This document shows positions 14,701 to 24,716 of a DNA stretch of 64,000 nt, one piece after another (the first letter of the stretch is position 1; each line of letters begins with the position of its first letter). The stretch is from Bacteroidales bacterium. Lineage in GTDB: Bacteria; Bacteroidota; Bacteroidia; Bacteroidales; Marinilabiliaceae. The stretch spans positions 168,121 to 232,120 of the forward strand of contig JAKSLH010000003.1 in the NCBI GenBank assembly GCA_024401335.1, read 5' to 3'. Below the pieces are notes generated by a model. That model saw only the letters and a program-made list of their open reading frames with translations. It did not search any database and had not been told where the DNA came from. The position numbers and the translations under genes were made by a program.

Positions 14701-16752
14701 ATGCAAATGAAACGTCTGGTAATTATTCCATTTATTGCACTCTCATCCTACTCCTCATTCGCCCAAAGCGAAGAACCGACTATAACTCTCGATGAAGTTA
14801 TCGTAGAAAGCGCCAAAGTTGTTAATAAGGTCGATGGACTTATTATCTACCCTACCGCCGCTCAAAAAGAGGCATCCCCCAACGGATACAGTGTCCTCAA
14901 GAAAATGACATTGCCCAATCTTCGTATCGATGAAATATCTCATACAATAACGGTTATCGACAACAGAGGTGACGTTCAATTAAGAATAAACGGCATCATC
15001 GCAGGAAAACAGGAGATGCTGGCGCTTGATCCTACGACAATAAGCAAGATTGACTACATCGACAATCCGAGTGTCAGATATGGCGATAATATTGAGTATG
15101 TTATAAACATTATCACTCGAAGGTCTGATATGGGATATACATTGGGGGGCGACATCACTCCCTATCTCACATCATCACAAGGCAATGGAACGGCTTATGC
15201 AAAACGCAATATCGGCAAGAATGAGATCGCTGTCTCATACGACTATAGCGGACATAAACTCAAGAGGGAGAAGACCTTAGGATCGACTGAATACAGGCTT
15301 GATGATGGCAGTGTATATACCATAGAACGCAACGACATCGAATGCATTTGGAAGGACTATCAGCATGGTCTGAAGCTAACCTATAATTTTGCAGACTCAT
15401 CTGCCTACGTATTCCAGGCATCTATCAGTGAAACATTTAGCAAAACACCAGAATCATATTCGATAAGAGATATCTATGATGGCCAAGACAGTATCGTAGG
15501 CATTAACAAATATAACGACAGAGGTCATTCACCCGTAGCCGACTTGTACTTTTTTCGCCAGATAACGCCTCAACAATCAATCACCGCCAACGCAGTAGGT
15601 ACATTCATATCTTCAAAGAACTACAATTATTTCGACGAGATAACTTCATATCAATACGACGTCCAAGGGGAAACGACATCGTTACTATCAGAAATAATCT
15701 ACGACAATCGACTTAAACCGTTTACGTTGTCAACTGGCATTAATTACCGATACAAAAGTACGAAGAACGACTATGTTGGTGATGCTCAGGCCACAACAGA
15801 AATGAACCAATGCAATGTCTATGCCTTCGGACAGATAAATGGCGCACTGAAGAGTTTACGCTATTCTATGGGAATCGGTGTGAGCTATGTCAATTATAAG
15901 CAAAATAGTCACCAGTATGACTTATGGACTTTTCGTCCGAAACTATCCGTCATATATAACATCACCGAGAGCCTTCAAGCTAAGTACTCCTTCCAGATTA
16001 AGGACCGAGCTTCTCGCATAGCTATGATAAGCGATGCTATCATAAAAACTAATAGCATGGAACACACCAAGGGTAATCCCGATCTCAAACCTACCAAAGA
16101 CATAGAAAACACATTGCAGATGTCATACAACAAATCTCGTTGGCAATCATCTGTTGAGCTATATTATAAGAAATGCAGCAAACCTAACATGGCTCTATAT
16201 GAACGAACAAACGACAATATGTTTGTCTGTACGCAAACTAACCAGAAGGAGATCGATCTGCTACATTTATCTGCTCATGCTAGCTATTGGCTATTGCCAG
16301 AAAAACTGCAAGCCGCCGCTTATGGAGGAATGCAACGATGTTTCAATTACGGAAACAACTACACACACTGCTACACATCATGGTTTTATATGGCCTCTAT
16401 TACAGCTTACCTTGGAAAGTTCACTCTGACTGCCTACACAGACAATGGCAGTCGATGGCTTGAGGGGGAAACAAGAGGATATAGCGGCGCACAAACAACA
16501 TTACAAGCCTCTTATAGCTACAAAGACTGGAACTTTACGCTCAATTGGTCTAACCCTCTCAACAATAACTACAAGGCTTTTGAAGGAGAAATACTCAATT
16601 GTAACATTCACAAACTCACTCGTGAATATAGCGGAGAACTGGGCAATCAAATCGCACTCAATGTATCATGGCGTCTTACTCGAGGCAAAGCATACAACAC
16701 TGCAAACAAGAGAATCAACCTCAAGGATACTGAAACCGGCATTATCCGCTAA
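14701..16752 (+). CDS. Outer-membrane beta-barrel protein (TonB-receptor-like)
   Basis: This protein of 683 aa has a signal peptide (residues 1-22, ending SSFAQS), then a plug-like segment (TLDEVIVESAK, a TonB-box-like start, and a domain resembling the receptor plug to about residue 140), then a barrel of alternating beta strands to the C-terminus. It fits the Bacteroidota outer membrane beta-barrel family, which is shorter than SusC and has no carboxypeptidase-like N-domain. The ATG at 14701 is chosen over a TTG three bases upstream. The gene ends with a hairpin at 16761-16794. The ligand is unknown. The preceding regulator probably controls it (inference). Confidence 0.8.
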   Translation: MQMKRLVIIPFIALSSYSSFAQSEEPTITLDEVIVESAKVVNKVDGLIIYPTAAQKEASPNGYSVLKKMTLPNLRIDEISHTITVIDNRGDVQLRINGIIAGKQEMLALDPTTISKIDYIDNPSVRYGDNIEYVINIITRRSDMGYTLGGDITPYLTSSQGNGTAYAKRNIGKNEIAVSYDYSGHKLKREKTLGSTEYRLDDGSVYTIERNDIECIWKDYQHGLKLTYNFADSSAYVFQASISETFSKTPESYSIRDIYDGQDSIVGINKYNDRGHSPVADLYFFRQITPQQSITANAVGTFISSKNYNYFDEITSYQYDVQGETTSLLSEIIYDNRLKPFTLSTGINYRYKSTKNDYVGDAQATTEMNQCNVYAFGQINGALKSLRYSMGIGVSYVNYKQNSHQYDLWTFRPKLSVIYNITESLQAKYSFQIKDRASRIAMISDAIIKTNSMEHTKGNPDLKPTKDIENTLQMSYNKSRWQSSVELYYKKCSKPNMALYERTNDNMFVCTQTNQKEIDLLHLSAHASYWLLPEKLQAAAYGGMQRCFNYGNNYTHCYTSWFYMASITAYLGKFTLTAYTDNGSRWLEGETRGYSGAQTTLQASYSYKDWNFTLNWSNPLNNNYKAFEGEILNCNIHKLTREYSGELGNQIALNVSWRLTRGKAYNTANKRINLKDTETGIIR

Positions 16753-16760
16753 AACAAACC

Positions 16761-16800
16761 AAGCCCTCCAATACGACTTTGTATCAGAGGGCTTGTTATT
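16761..16800. terminator. Terminator between convergent beta-barrel and activase genes
   Basis: The stem AAGCCCTC (16761-16768) / GAGGGCTT (16787-16794) has a further ATAC/GTAT pairing inside. It sits between convergent genes and probably serves both. Confidence 0.65.
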
Positions 16801-16820
16801 AAATAGCCTACAACCCTTTC

Positions 16821-19800
16821 CTAAGCCAACGCTCCCCTCTCTTTCTCTTCCTGCTCCATCTGATCAACAAGGAAGTGAAGACGGTTCTCAAGATTGACTT
16901 TTGCTACGCTCGAATCTATATCGAGGAATAGCATTCCTGTCTGCGGACAGGCTTTGCGCAATCTGTTCTCTATGCCTCGTGCAACAATATGGTTGGCTAT
17001 ACATCCGAATGGCTGAAGACAGACAACTTTATTGATATTCATGCGGCTGAGCTCCATGACTTCTCCTGCTATGAGCCATCCTTCACCAAACTGGTTGACT
17101 AGGTTGATGACTGTCGAGGCGTCCTTGGCCTGCTCAAAGATATTGCTCTCTGGACGATAGTATTTGAACTTCTTGTTGACTCTCTCCCACTTCCTGTCGC
17201 GGTTCGACACATATAGCCTCAACAGGTCTTGTGAGCGACGGCTGATGAACGAGGTGCGTTCTATGCCGTTTTTATGGTTCACCTTGTCGTTGACGAAGAA
17301 CTGGAGCAAGAAACTGAATATCGACGGAACAACAACCTCTATGCCTCGTTCCTGGAGCCACTCTCCGATATGTAGCTGGCCAAACGAATTATACTTGATA
17401 TAGATCTCGCCTATCAGGCCCACAACGCGTGGTTCTACCCCATTGGTTGGCATGTTATTGTACTCCTCTACTGCCTCTTCGAGCAACTTGATGAGCTTGT
17501 CCTCTTTCTTGGCTTCTACATACTCTATGGCTTTATCGAGATACTTGTCCATCAGGAACTTCGATGTCCCCTTCACTTTCTCTCTCACTACCATGGCTCT
17601 ATGCATGGCTGCTATCGACTCTGTAAAATGCAATATCTTGAATGCTAGCGAGAAGGCTAGTTTGGCATCCGCCGTAAACGCTGGCTGCTCATTGCCGTAT
17701 GCCGTACCTGTGTTGAGCGAAACGACCGACATGTCCGAGAATCCTGCAGTGACAAGGGCATTCTTGATGAGCGCAAGATAATTGGTCGCTCTACACTGCC
17801 CTCCTGTCTGCGTGATGCCTACCACATACTTGTCTCGCTCTTCCTTATGCTTGAAGAGGAACTTCATGATGTCACCAAGAACAAGGGTCGCTGGATAACA
17901 TACTTCGTTATGGCCGTATTTCAAGCCATACTGTATCGACTCTTCGTCTGGCTTTGGCATGTTCATCATGTTGAAGCCTAATCTCTTGAAGAACGCAGGG
18001 AACAATGGCGACAGTGAATCCGAAAACCATGGTATCAAGATGGTCTTCTCTCTCTTCTCTTTCTCTGTAAATGAATTATGAAGTGCCTTATATCCTTCCG
18101 CCTCTTTTGCCTTGCCTAATGCATTGCTCTGCTTGAGACTCTCTATGAGCGAACGCAAGCGTAGGCGCACTGAGCCTGGCGAACTTATCTCGTCAACTCT
18201 GATGACTGTGTGGTTCTTGCCTGCTGCATTGAGTATGTTCGAGGCTTCATCCATAAGGAATGAGTCGGGACCGCAACCGAATGAGTTGATCTGTATGAGC
18301 TGCACGTTCTGTGGCAGTCTTGCAACACCATGAGCTGCATGCACTACCCTGTTTGGATATGTCCACTGCGAGATGTAGTTCATCTCAAGACATCTGTCCT
18401 CGTCCTCTCTGAATACATCATCTGATATGATGTCGGCCCCTAAATCGGTCACTATCTGCGCTACTCGCTGGTTGATGAGCGGATCGACGTGATATGGACG
18501 ACCTGTCATCACGAAGAGCATTGTTCCGTTCTCTACGGCTTTGTTGAGTATCGCTTTCTCTGTGCTTATAAGCTGGTCTCTGACGGCAAACTTGGCCTCT
18601 ATTGCTTTCTTTACGGCTCTCTTTATCGCGCTTCGCTTAACTCCTAGCGAATGAAGATATCTGTAACAGCTGTCATAGAGCGACTCTTCGTCTTTGAACG
18701 AGACTACTGGTGTGTCGAATTTTACGCCATATCGTTGCTCTGGATTGACTGCCGAACGGATAACATCGGGATAACCACTGACCACTGGGCAGTTGAAGCA
18801 ATTCGCGTCTCGCTCGTGCTCCTTCTGCTCCATGATGACTAGCGGATAGAATATCCTGTTGACTTTCTTCTCGATAAGGTTCATTATATGGCCGTTTGTT
18901 AGCTTGGCTGGGAAACAGATATTGTCCGACATGATCGAGAATATACCGCCTCTGTATAGCTGCGTATTCGACTCGTCAGACAACACTGGTATGAAGCCGG
19001 CCTCTTTGAACAGGGCGTTCCAGAATGGATAGTTCTCAAACATATTGAGCACTCTAGGGATGCCGATGACTAGCTTGTCGTTGTTTGGCACTTCTGTCGT
19101 CGCACACGAGAACACTGTCTTATATTTGGCTTCTATCTGGTTCTCTCCTTGCTTGTCGCTCTTGGCTTTTGAATGGAATATGCGTTCGCACTTGTTGCCG
19201 GCAAAACTCATATTGCCGTTAGGGAACTTGAATCGCACTACCTGGCAGTTGTTCGTACACCCTTTGCATTGCACCATATCTGTGACGATATTGGCCAATG
19301 TCTCGAGTGTCTTCTCGCCGTTGAAGGTCGACTCTTTCTGGTCTATCTTATGCTGGTCTATCGCATACAATGCCGAGCCATAGGCGCCCATGAGCTCAGG
19401 AGCGTCGGTTGTATATACCTGCTTGCCCGAGAGTATCTCCAGCGCACGCAATACGGCTTTGTTCTTGAACGTACCGCCCTGCACTACTATGGTGTCTCCT
19501 AGCTTGTTGAGATTCTGCAGTTTCAACACTTTATAGAGGCAGTTCTTCACTACAGATATCGCTAGACCTGCCGCTATGTCTCCCGGATCGGTGTCCTGAC
19601 GCAACGCTTCTTTCACTTTCGAGTTCATGAATACTGTGCATCGCGTTCCTAGGTCACACGGATGATTGGCTACACACGCCTTCTCTGCAAATTCCGAGAG
19701 CTCTATGTTCATCATCCCCGCAAATCCTTGCAGGAACGAGCCACAGCCCGAAGAACATGACTCATTGAGCTCTATGTTGGCTACCGCTCCGTTGCGTATG

Positions 19801-21104
19801 AAGATCGACTTGATGTCCTGACCTCCGATGTCTAGGATAAACGACACGTCCTCTGCTACATAATGCGCGGCCTTGAAGTGGGCCATTGTCTCTACTATGC
19901 CATGGTCTATGTTGAGCGCAGCTTTTATGAGGTCTTCTCCGTAACCTGTCACACAGCTGCCAAGGAACTTGGCCGTGGCATTCTTGCTCTTAAGCACCTC
20001 AAAGAATGCCTTCAATGCCTGCTCTACCTTTAGCAGCGGATTGCCGTCGTTGTTGGCATAGCTCTTGAACACTATGGCGCCGTCTCTGTCGGTGATGAGG
20101 AATTTTGTCGTTGTAGAGCCTGAGTCGATGCCCATAAACACTTCGTTCTCTTGCCCTTCTCTGATCTCGGCATACTTGAGCGGACGCACATTGAGGTTCT
20201 TCTTCCACTCTGCATACTCTTCGTCACTGTGAAACAGGGGTGCAAGAAACTGCTCACCACCGCTCTGGGTGTCTTTTTTGAGCATCTCAAAGATCTGGTC
20301 TATGCTGTATCTTATCGACTCGTCGGCCGACAATGCAGCTCCTCGCGCTGTCGTGATCTCTGCATGTGGCAACACTATCAGGTCGTCCTGATTAAGCTTC
20401 ATGACTCTCACGAAGGCTTCTCGCAACGATGGAAGGAATGTGAGCGGACCGCCTGTGCAGAGCACCGGTGTGACGATGTCTGCTCCACGTGCCAACGTTG
20501 TCATTGTCTGCATCGCTACGGCGTTGAATATCGACGCCGAGATGTCACTCAACGGCAGTCGGCGACTCAACAAGTTCTGTATGTCTGTCTTGGCAAACAC
20601 ACCACATCGTGATGCTATAGGATAAAGCTGCTCGTATGATGCCGCTGCATCACTCATCTCTTTCGGATGTATATTGAGCAATGTGGCCATCTGGTCTATG
20701 AAGGCTCCTGTACCACCGGCACAACTGCCGTTCATTCGGATATCCGGGCTTTTCTCTTTGCTGAAAAAAACCATCTTGGCATCTTCTCCGCCAAGGTCTA
20801 TGAGAGTGAAATCGGTTTTGTTGAGCTCCTTCATCGCTGCACTGCAGGCAAGAACTTCTTGAACAAATGGAAGACCGCTTCGCTCTGAAAGGCCTATGCC
20901 TGCTGAACCAGTGAGACATACACTGTATTCAGCATCCTTGCCTAGCTTGTCGGCCATCTCATTGAACTGGCGCTCAAGGCATGCTCTGATATCCGCAAAA
21001 TGTCTCTGATACGAACTGAATGCTACATCTTTTGTCTCTACATCAAGTACAACGAACTTTATCGTTGTCGATCCAGCATCAATACCGATTCTAAAACGTT
21101 TCAT
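16821..21104 (-). CDS. Giant acyl-CoA dehydratase activase / HgdB-like fusion protein
   Basis: This protein of about 1427 aa joins two ASKHA-type activase domains (BcrAD/BadFG), the first opening GIDAGSTTIKF at residues 6-16 and the second GIDSGSTTTKF at about 322. Each carries the cysteine motif of the activator [4Fe-4S] cluster (SCAGGTGAF at about 128, SCSSGCGSF at about 448). A middle domain with CxGCxxxC follows at about 610-625, then a long C-terminal part resembling the dehydratase subunit HgdB (from about 680, with GGQCRATNY near 1100). Activators drive ATP-dependent electron transfer to 2-hydroxyacyl-CoA dehydratases. Such all-in-one proteins are widespread in anaerobes but their reaction is unproven. 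The start at 21104 (or 21107) fits a -7 box at 21140-21133 (TATTTTTG). Confidence 0.8.
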   Translation of the reverse strand: MKRFRIGIDAGSTTIKFVVLDVETKDVAFSSYQRHFADIRACLERQFNEMADKLGKDAEYSVCLTGSAGIGLSERSGLPFVQEVLACSAAMKELNKTDFTLIDLGGEDAKMVFFSKEKSPDIRMNGSCAGGTGAFIDQMATLLNIHPKEMSDAAASYEQLYPIASRCGVFAKTDIQNLLSRRLPLSDISASIFNAVAMQTMTTLARGADIVTPVLCTGGPLTFLPSLREAFVRVMKLNQDDLIVLPHAEITTARGAALSADESIRYSIDQIFEMLKKDTQSGGEQFLAPLFHSDEEYAEWKKNLNVRPLKYAEIREGQENEVFMGIDSGSTTTKFLITDRDGAIVFKSYANNDGNPLLKVEQALKAFFEVLKSKNATAKFLGSCVTGYGEDLIKAALNIDHGIVETMAHFKAAHYVAEDVSFILDIGGQDIKSIFIRNGAVANIELNESCSSGCGSFLQGFAGMMNIELSEFAEKACVANHPCDLGTRCTVFMNSKVKEALRQDTDPGDIAAGLAISVVKNCLYKVLKLQNLNKLGDTIVVQGGTFKNKAVLRALEILSGKQVYTTDAPELMGAYGSALYAIDQHKIDQKESTFNGEKTLETLANIVTDMVQCKGCTNNCQVVRFKFPNGNMSFAGNKCERIFHSKAKSDKQGENQIEAKYKTVFSCATTEVPNNDKLVIGIPRVLNMFENYPFWNALFKEAGFIPVLSDESNTQLYRGGIFSIMSDNICFPAKLTNGHIMNLIEKKVNRIFYPLVIMEQKEHERDANCFNCPVVSGYPDVIRSAVNPEQRYGVKFDTPVVSFKDEESLYDSCYRYLHSLGVKRSAIKRAVKKAIEAKFAVRDQLISTEKAILNKAVENGTMLFVMTGRPYHVDPLINQRVAQIVTDLGADIISDDVFREDEDRCLEMNYISQWTYPNRVVHAAHGVARLPQNVQLIQINSFGCGPDSFLMDEASNILNAAGKNHTVIRVDEISSPGSVRLRLRSLIESLKQSNALGKAKEAEGYKALHNSFTEKEKREKTILIPWFSDSLSPLFPAFFKRLGFNMMNMPKPDEESIQYGLKYGHNEVCYPATLVLGDIMKFLFKHKEERDKYVVGITQTGGQCRATNYLALIKNALVTAGFSDMSVVSLNTGTAYGNEQPAFTADAKLAFSLAFKILHFTESIAAMHRAMVVREKVKGTSKFLMDKYLDKAIEYVEAKKEDKLIKLLEEAVEEYNNMPTNGVEPRVVGLIGEIYIKYNSFGQLHIGEWLQERGIEVVVPSIFSFLLQFFVNDKVNHKNGIERTSFISRRSQDLLRLYVSNRDRKWERVNKKFKYYRPESNIFEQAKDASTVINLVNQFGEGWLIAGEVMELSRMNINKVVCLQPFGCIANHIVARGIENRLRKACPQTGMLFLDIDSSVAKVNLENRLHFLVDQMEQEEKERGALA

Positions 21105-21132
21105 CATATTGTCTTTGTGTCTATAATACCCA

Positions 21133-21140
21133 CAAAAATA
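21133..21140 (-). promoter_or_regulatory. -7 box of the activase gene
   Basis: The minus strand reads TATTTTTG; the predicted start near 21126 lies about 20 nt before the ATG, which excludes the longer reading from 21143. Confidence 0.5.
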
Positions 21141-21225
21141 CAAAAGAAAACGCCTCGTTGAACGACTTATCGCATCTTTTTACCTAAATATGACTCGTAT
21201 TGCTTCTTTTATTCGGCATTATCTA

Positions 21226-24200
21226 TTACTGTCCACTGCTCTTCGGACGATAACATACTGAATAGAATTGACATGTAAAACGATTGTCACACTTGCTCTT
21301 GTCTCGACATACGAATGGTTTGTCGCCAAATATCTCTTCGAGAACTTCTTTAAGTTTCGCTTTAAACTCGTTGTGCAACTGCTCGTTATACACTAACTCG
21401 TGGCACTCTTTATCATAACCGCTTTTTCCGTTCGTCTTTGGATGATTGATATGATACTTGGCTTCATACTCCAATTTCATACTGCCAAGCAATGCCTTCA
21501 GATATATCACGCCTATCTTAAACTGCACATCCGACTTTCCTTCTTTAATAGCTTTGTCATAGAGCATCATGCAATACATCATGGTCTGAAGTACTGCCTT
21601 ATATTTGTCATGGTTTTCGTCGTTATAGTCAAATAGCTTGTCAACGAGTCTCTGCCCTTCTGCCAACGGGATATCTAGCACTCCTGTCGAACCGGTCTTG
21701 TAGTCAATCACATAGTGTGTTCCATCGGTTATGTGCTGACGGTCGATAATACCACCAACATTGACGTTCAAATCACCGTCGAGCGACATCTCTGTGCGAC
21801 ACTCTTCCTCTGCCGCTACAAAGATAAACGGCGCCTCTTCTTTCTTGATGAGCATCTCCACTAGCTTGCAAACTACTTTATCGAAGATTATGTTGCGCCC
21901 CTCAAAATCGCCCTTTAGCTTGAGCTCCTCAGCAAACTTGACTCTCACGACATCTTCTATCACATGCCCGCTGAGAAGACGTTTCCTCACACCATCATCA
22001 AACGTGCCTCCGGGCTTTATATGCTGGTTATATAGCTCCTCCATCACATTGTGGAAGATACTGCCTATTGTTCGCGAATCGGCCTCTTCTGCCACTTCAT
22101 CTAGATCGTCTATCTTGAGCACATTCGAGATATAGAATTTTATAGGGCAAAACAGGTAGTTGGCCAACGCTGAAGGCGACATATAACCGCCTTTCTTGCT
22201 CGGATCTAGCTTTCTGCAGAAACGTGTCTTAAGCTCCTTAACCACTTGCGATGTCTTGGTTATCTCACGTGTATCTTCTGGAAGTATATTCAGCTCATGT
22301 ACAGCGACTTTCTCGGTGTACTTGTAGTTAAACTGATACTTTATCTGCTGCACAAAACGACTCACGCCTTGCCTGTTGGCATCATTACTCTCCGCATAGA
22401 GCAGATGCACGTTCTTGGCTCTGTTGATGAGTCTGAAGAAGTAGTATGAGAATATGCTGTCCTGAAACTCGTGTGTCGGCATGTCAAATGCCTTGCGTAT
22501 CACGTATGGAATAAACGTCATAGAGGCGTTCTTTTTAGGAAATACACCTTCGTTCAGGTCTAGCACTACCAGATTGTCAAAATCTACGGCACGTGTCTCC
22601 AAAATACCCATAATCTGCATCCCGGAAAGCGAGTCACTATGGAAATCAACAGTCTGTTGCTTCACTAGGCTGTCTAGCATCGACATGACTAGTCCTGAAT
22701 TATTATCTGGTATGCGTATCCTATCATTGTTGATATACTCCTCCAGCAACTCCGCAAATCGTGTGGCGACTTTCACTACCTTATATGCACATTCCGCTGA
22801 TAGGCCGTCTTGGGACTCTATTGCGGCCTTATGGATGGCTATGAATATATCCTGCACATATTTCGACACTTCCTCTGGTGCGACATGCCTGAATATCTCT
22901 TTGAGCAGCTCATTCGACTCAAACTCACTCTTCTCAACTCTGATCTTGTTCTCTCGCACTATGCTGGCCAACAGATTTGCCGCATCATCACCTGCCGCAT
23001 TATGAATCCATTGGTGCTGAAGCAATGGCACGACGGCTTTGTAGTAGAAGCTGTTGCCTTCGTTCGACATGGCTTCTCTCTGAAACCTTACCAAAAGGTC
23101 TAGCAACCCATATACCTGGGAGAATTTCAACGGATAGCCCATCGTGATGTTGATGTCATATCCCATATCTGTTCCACCGTCGCTCTTCTGTGGCAGTGCA
23201 CTCAACACTGGCAACAGCATATTCTCATCGGTCAAGACTATGGCTGTTCTCGACGTCAGTTGCTTGTCTGCCGACCATAGGCTCTTCACAAACTTGCCTA
23301 TGTGGGCCACCTGCCCCTGCGGATATGCATATTTCACGATGTTTATATCTCGCTCGCCTTCACGATCGGGCGATGCTATGGGCGACTTATACCTGTCTTT
23401 GAACTCTCTTATGAAACGACCTGGTCCATGCTCCAGATGAACGTCTCTGCCGCCGACACGTATGGGCGCAACAATCTCTTCCGGATAATCCCAGAAGAAC
23501 TCTGCCCTTCCCTCTTTGAGATTCAGCGAGTCAAATATCAGCTGCTCTGCCTTGGTGAGCGCATTGAATCCTATAAAGGCATAATGCATGTCGTCTGGCG
23601 CCTGTTCCTTGCGCTGATACATCTCGGCGACCTTCCTATACAGATGGCCGGAATAGGCCAGACCCTTTTCTGATAGTCGCTCATTGAAACGCTCATATAG
23701 CTCATTGAGCTTTTCATACGTCTCGATGAATCGCTCATAGTAATATGTCTTCTGATCCTCACCACCAGCCAGGTCATGCTCGGTCACTTCAGTGAACTTC
23801 ACACCCCAAAAGGCTTCTATAACTGCCCTCTGACGCTCAGAAAGATGCGACAGGTCATCGGTCTTGCCCTCGTATGCTGCAACATTGCTGAACAACCCTT
23901 GGGTATCAACCATATATTTGTCTGCATCATCAAAATCACCAAGAAACATTGGCGCCCAGCTATAGAACCGGTCAAAGTCACTTGCATCAATGCCGTCCTC
24001 GCCTATCTTCTCGCCACTCATGATCTCCTTGTAGGCCAGATAGAGCTCAAAGGCCAACGTTATGTTGTCCGCCTTCTTTATCCTACATCCATTGCCGTCG
24101 CCTTCCTTCAGCTCTTTTGACTTCTCTACAATGAAATCATCGAGCGTCACAATATGGGCGCCAAACAACACTCTTTCGCCTACTAGGCTCTGAAGTGCAT

Positions 24201-24315
24201 TACGGAAAAACACGCCCGCACGATGGCTTGGGAAGACGAAGCAGAGATCCGACCAATCGTTGTTCTCACCTTTCTTCTCAATATAATACTTTGCTACTGA
24301 CTTAAGAAAATCCAT
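21226..24315 (-). CDS. AddB-like PD-(D/E)XK nuclease
   Basis: This 1029-aa protein has the layout of the AddB subunit of RecBCD-like recombination enzymes: a helicase-like N-terminal half without a good Walker A (VFPSHRAGVFFRNAL near residue 28), and a C-terminal nuclease with GGIIDR and VIDYKTG at about 845-875. Cysteines that would hold a [4Fe-4S] cluster occur at about 722 (YLFCPIKFY) and in the last 25 residues (C-x5-C-x5-C). It probably processes double-strand breaks with an AddA (UvrD-like) partner. AddA is not adjacent on either side here, which is uncommon. No signal peptide is present. Confidence 0.75.
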   Translation of the reverse strand: MDFLKSVAKYYIEKKGENNDWSDLCFVFPSHRAGVFFRNALQSLVGERVLFGAHIVTLDDFIVEKSKELKEGDGNGCRIKKADNITLAFELYLAYKEIMSGEKIGEDGIDASDFDRFYSWAPMFLGDFDDADKYMVDTQGLFSNVAAYEGKTDDLSHLSERQRAVIEAFWGVKFTEVTEHDLAGGEDQKTYYYERFIETYEKLNELYERFNERLSEKGLAYSGHLYRKVAEMYQRKEQAPDDMHYAFIGFNALTKAEQLIFDSLNLKEGRAEFFWDYPEEIVAPIRVGGRDVHLEHGPGRFIREFKDRYKSPIASPDREGERDINIVKYAYPQGQVAHIGKFVKSLWSADKQLTSRTAIVLTDENMLLPVLSALPQKSDGGTDMGYDINITMGYPLKFSQVYGLLDLLVRFQREAMSNEGNSFYYKAVVPLLQHQWIHNAAGDDAANLLASIVRENKIRVEKSEFESNELLKEIFRHVAPEEVSKYVQDIFIAIHKAAIESQDGLSAECAYKVVKVATRFAELLEEYINNDRIRIPDNNSGLVMSMLDSLVKQQTVDFHSDSLSGMQIMGILETRAVDFDNLVVLDLNEGVFPKKNASMTFIPYVIRKAFDMPTHEFQDSIFSYYFFRLINRAKNVHLLYAESNDANRQGVSRFVQQIKYQFNYKYTEKVAVHELNILPEDTREITKTSQVVKELKTRFCRKLDPSKKGGYMSPSALANYLFCPIKFYISNVLKIDDLDEVAEEADSRTIGSIFHNVMEELYNQHIKPGGTFDDGVRKRLLSGHVIEDVVRVKFAEELKLKGDFEGRNIIFDKVVCKLVEMLIKKEEAPFIFVAAEEECRTEMSLDGDLNVNVGGIIDRQHITDGTHYVIDYKTGSTGVLDIPLAEGQRLVDKLFDYNDENHDKYKAVLQTMMYCMMLYDKAIKEGKSDVQFKIGVIYLKALLGSMKLEYEAKYHINHPKTNGKSGYDKECHELVYNEQLHNEFKAKLKEVLEEIFGDKPFVCRDKSKCDNRFTCQFYSVCYRPKSSGQ

Positions 24316-24385
24316 ATTCGATGACTAGTGACAATTCACAAAACTAACCAGGCAAAACACTCTTTCATGTCCACATGGCCTGTAA

Positions 24386-24532
24386 AGCAAAGTTAATGAT
24401 TATTTTGAATATCATCATTCGACATTGTCTCTGGTAAATGCTGGAATACAGAAACTCAACCTCGATTCATTTACCAAGACATTGATCGACAGCCTCTTCG
24501 AGATACGCAACAACATGGCAGAAGCTATATAA
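24386..24532 (+). pseudogene. Remnant of a coding region (3' end of an unknown gene)
   Basis: A frame is open from just after a TAA at 24383 to a TAA at 24530, with no ATG at its beginning. The translation contains KLNLDSFTKTLIDSLFEIRNNM, which looks like a real amphipathic helical protein tail. Only a TTG at 24425 could start it, giving 35 aa. A strong terminator follows 20 bp later. I read it as the decayed 3' end of a gene whose front has been deleted; a short functional peptide is the alternative. Confidence 0.35.
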
Positions 24533-24552
24533 AGAGTCAACATAAACCCTCT

Positions 24553-24592
24553 GAAAAAGAGCTACCTATCAAGGTTAGCTCTTTTTTTACCC
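24553..24592. terminator. Strong terminator after the gene remnant
   Basis: AAAAAGAGCTA pairs with TAGCTCTTTTT around a short loop, followed by more T on the plus strand and preceded by A-tracts that would serve the minus strand too. Confidence 0.75.
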
Positions 24593-24677
24593 ATCAGCCA
24601 ACCACCGTCCGCCAACTCCCCCTCCAACACACCTGTCAACATCACCTCATAAAAAAAATAAAATAATAATATCTTTT

Positions 24678-24710
24678 TTTGATATTCATCATCAAATTTA
24701 TTTACATTTG
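24678..24710 (+). promoter_or_regulatory. Promoter of a candidate small RNA
   Basis: TTTG (24678-24681) and TACATTTG (24703-24710) are 21 bp apart, a full Bacteroidota consensus, in a region without a protein gene. Confidence 0.6.
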
Positions 24711-24716
24711 CATGTT

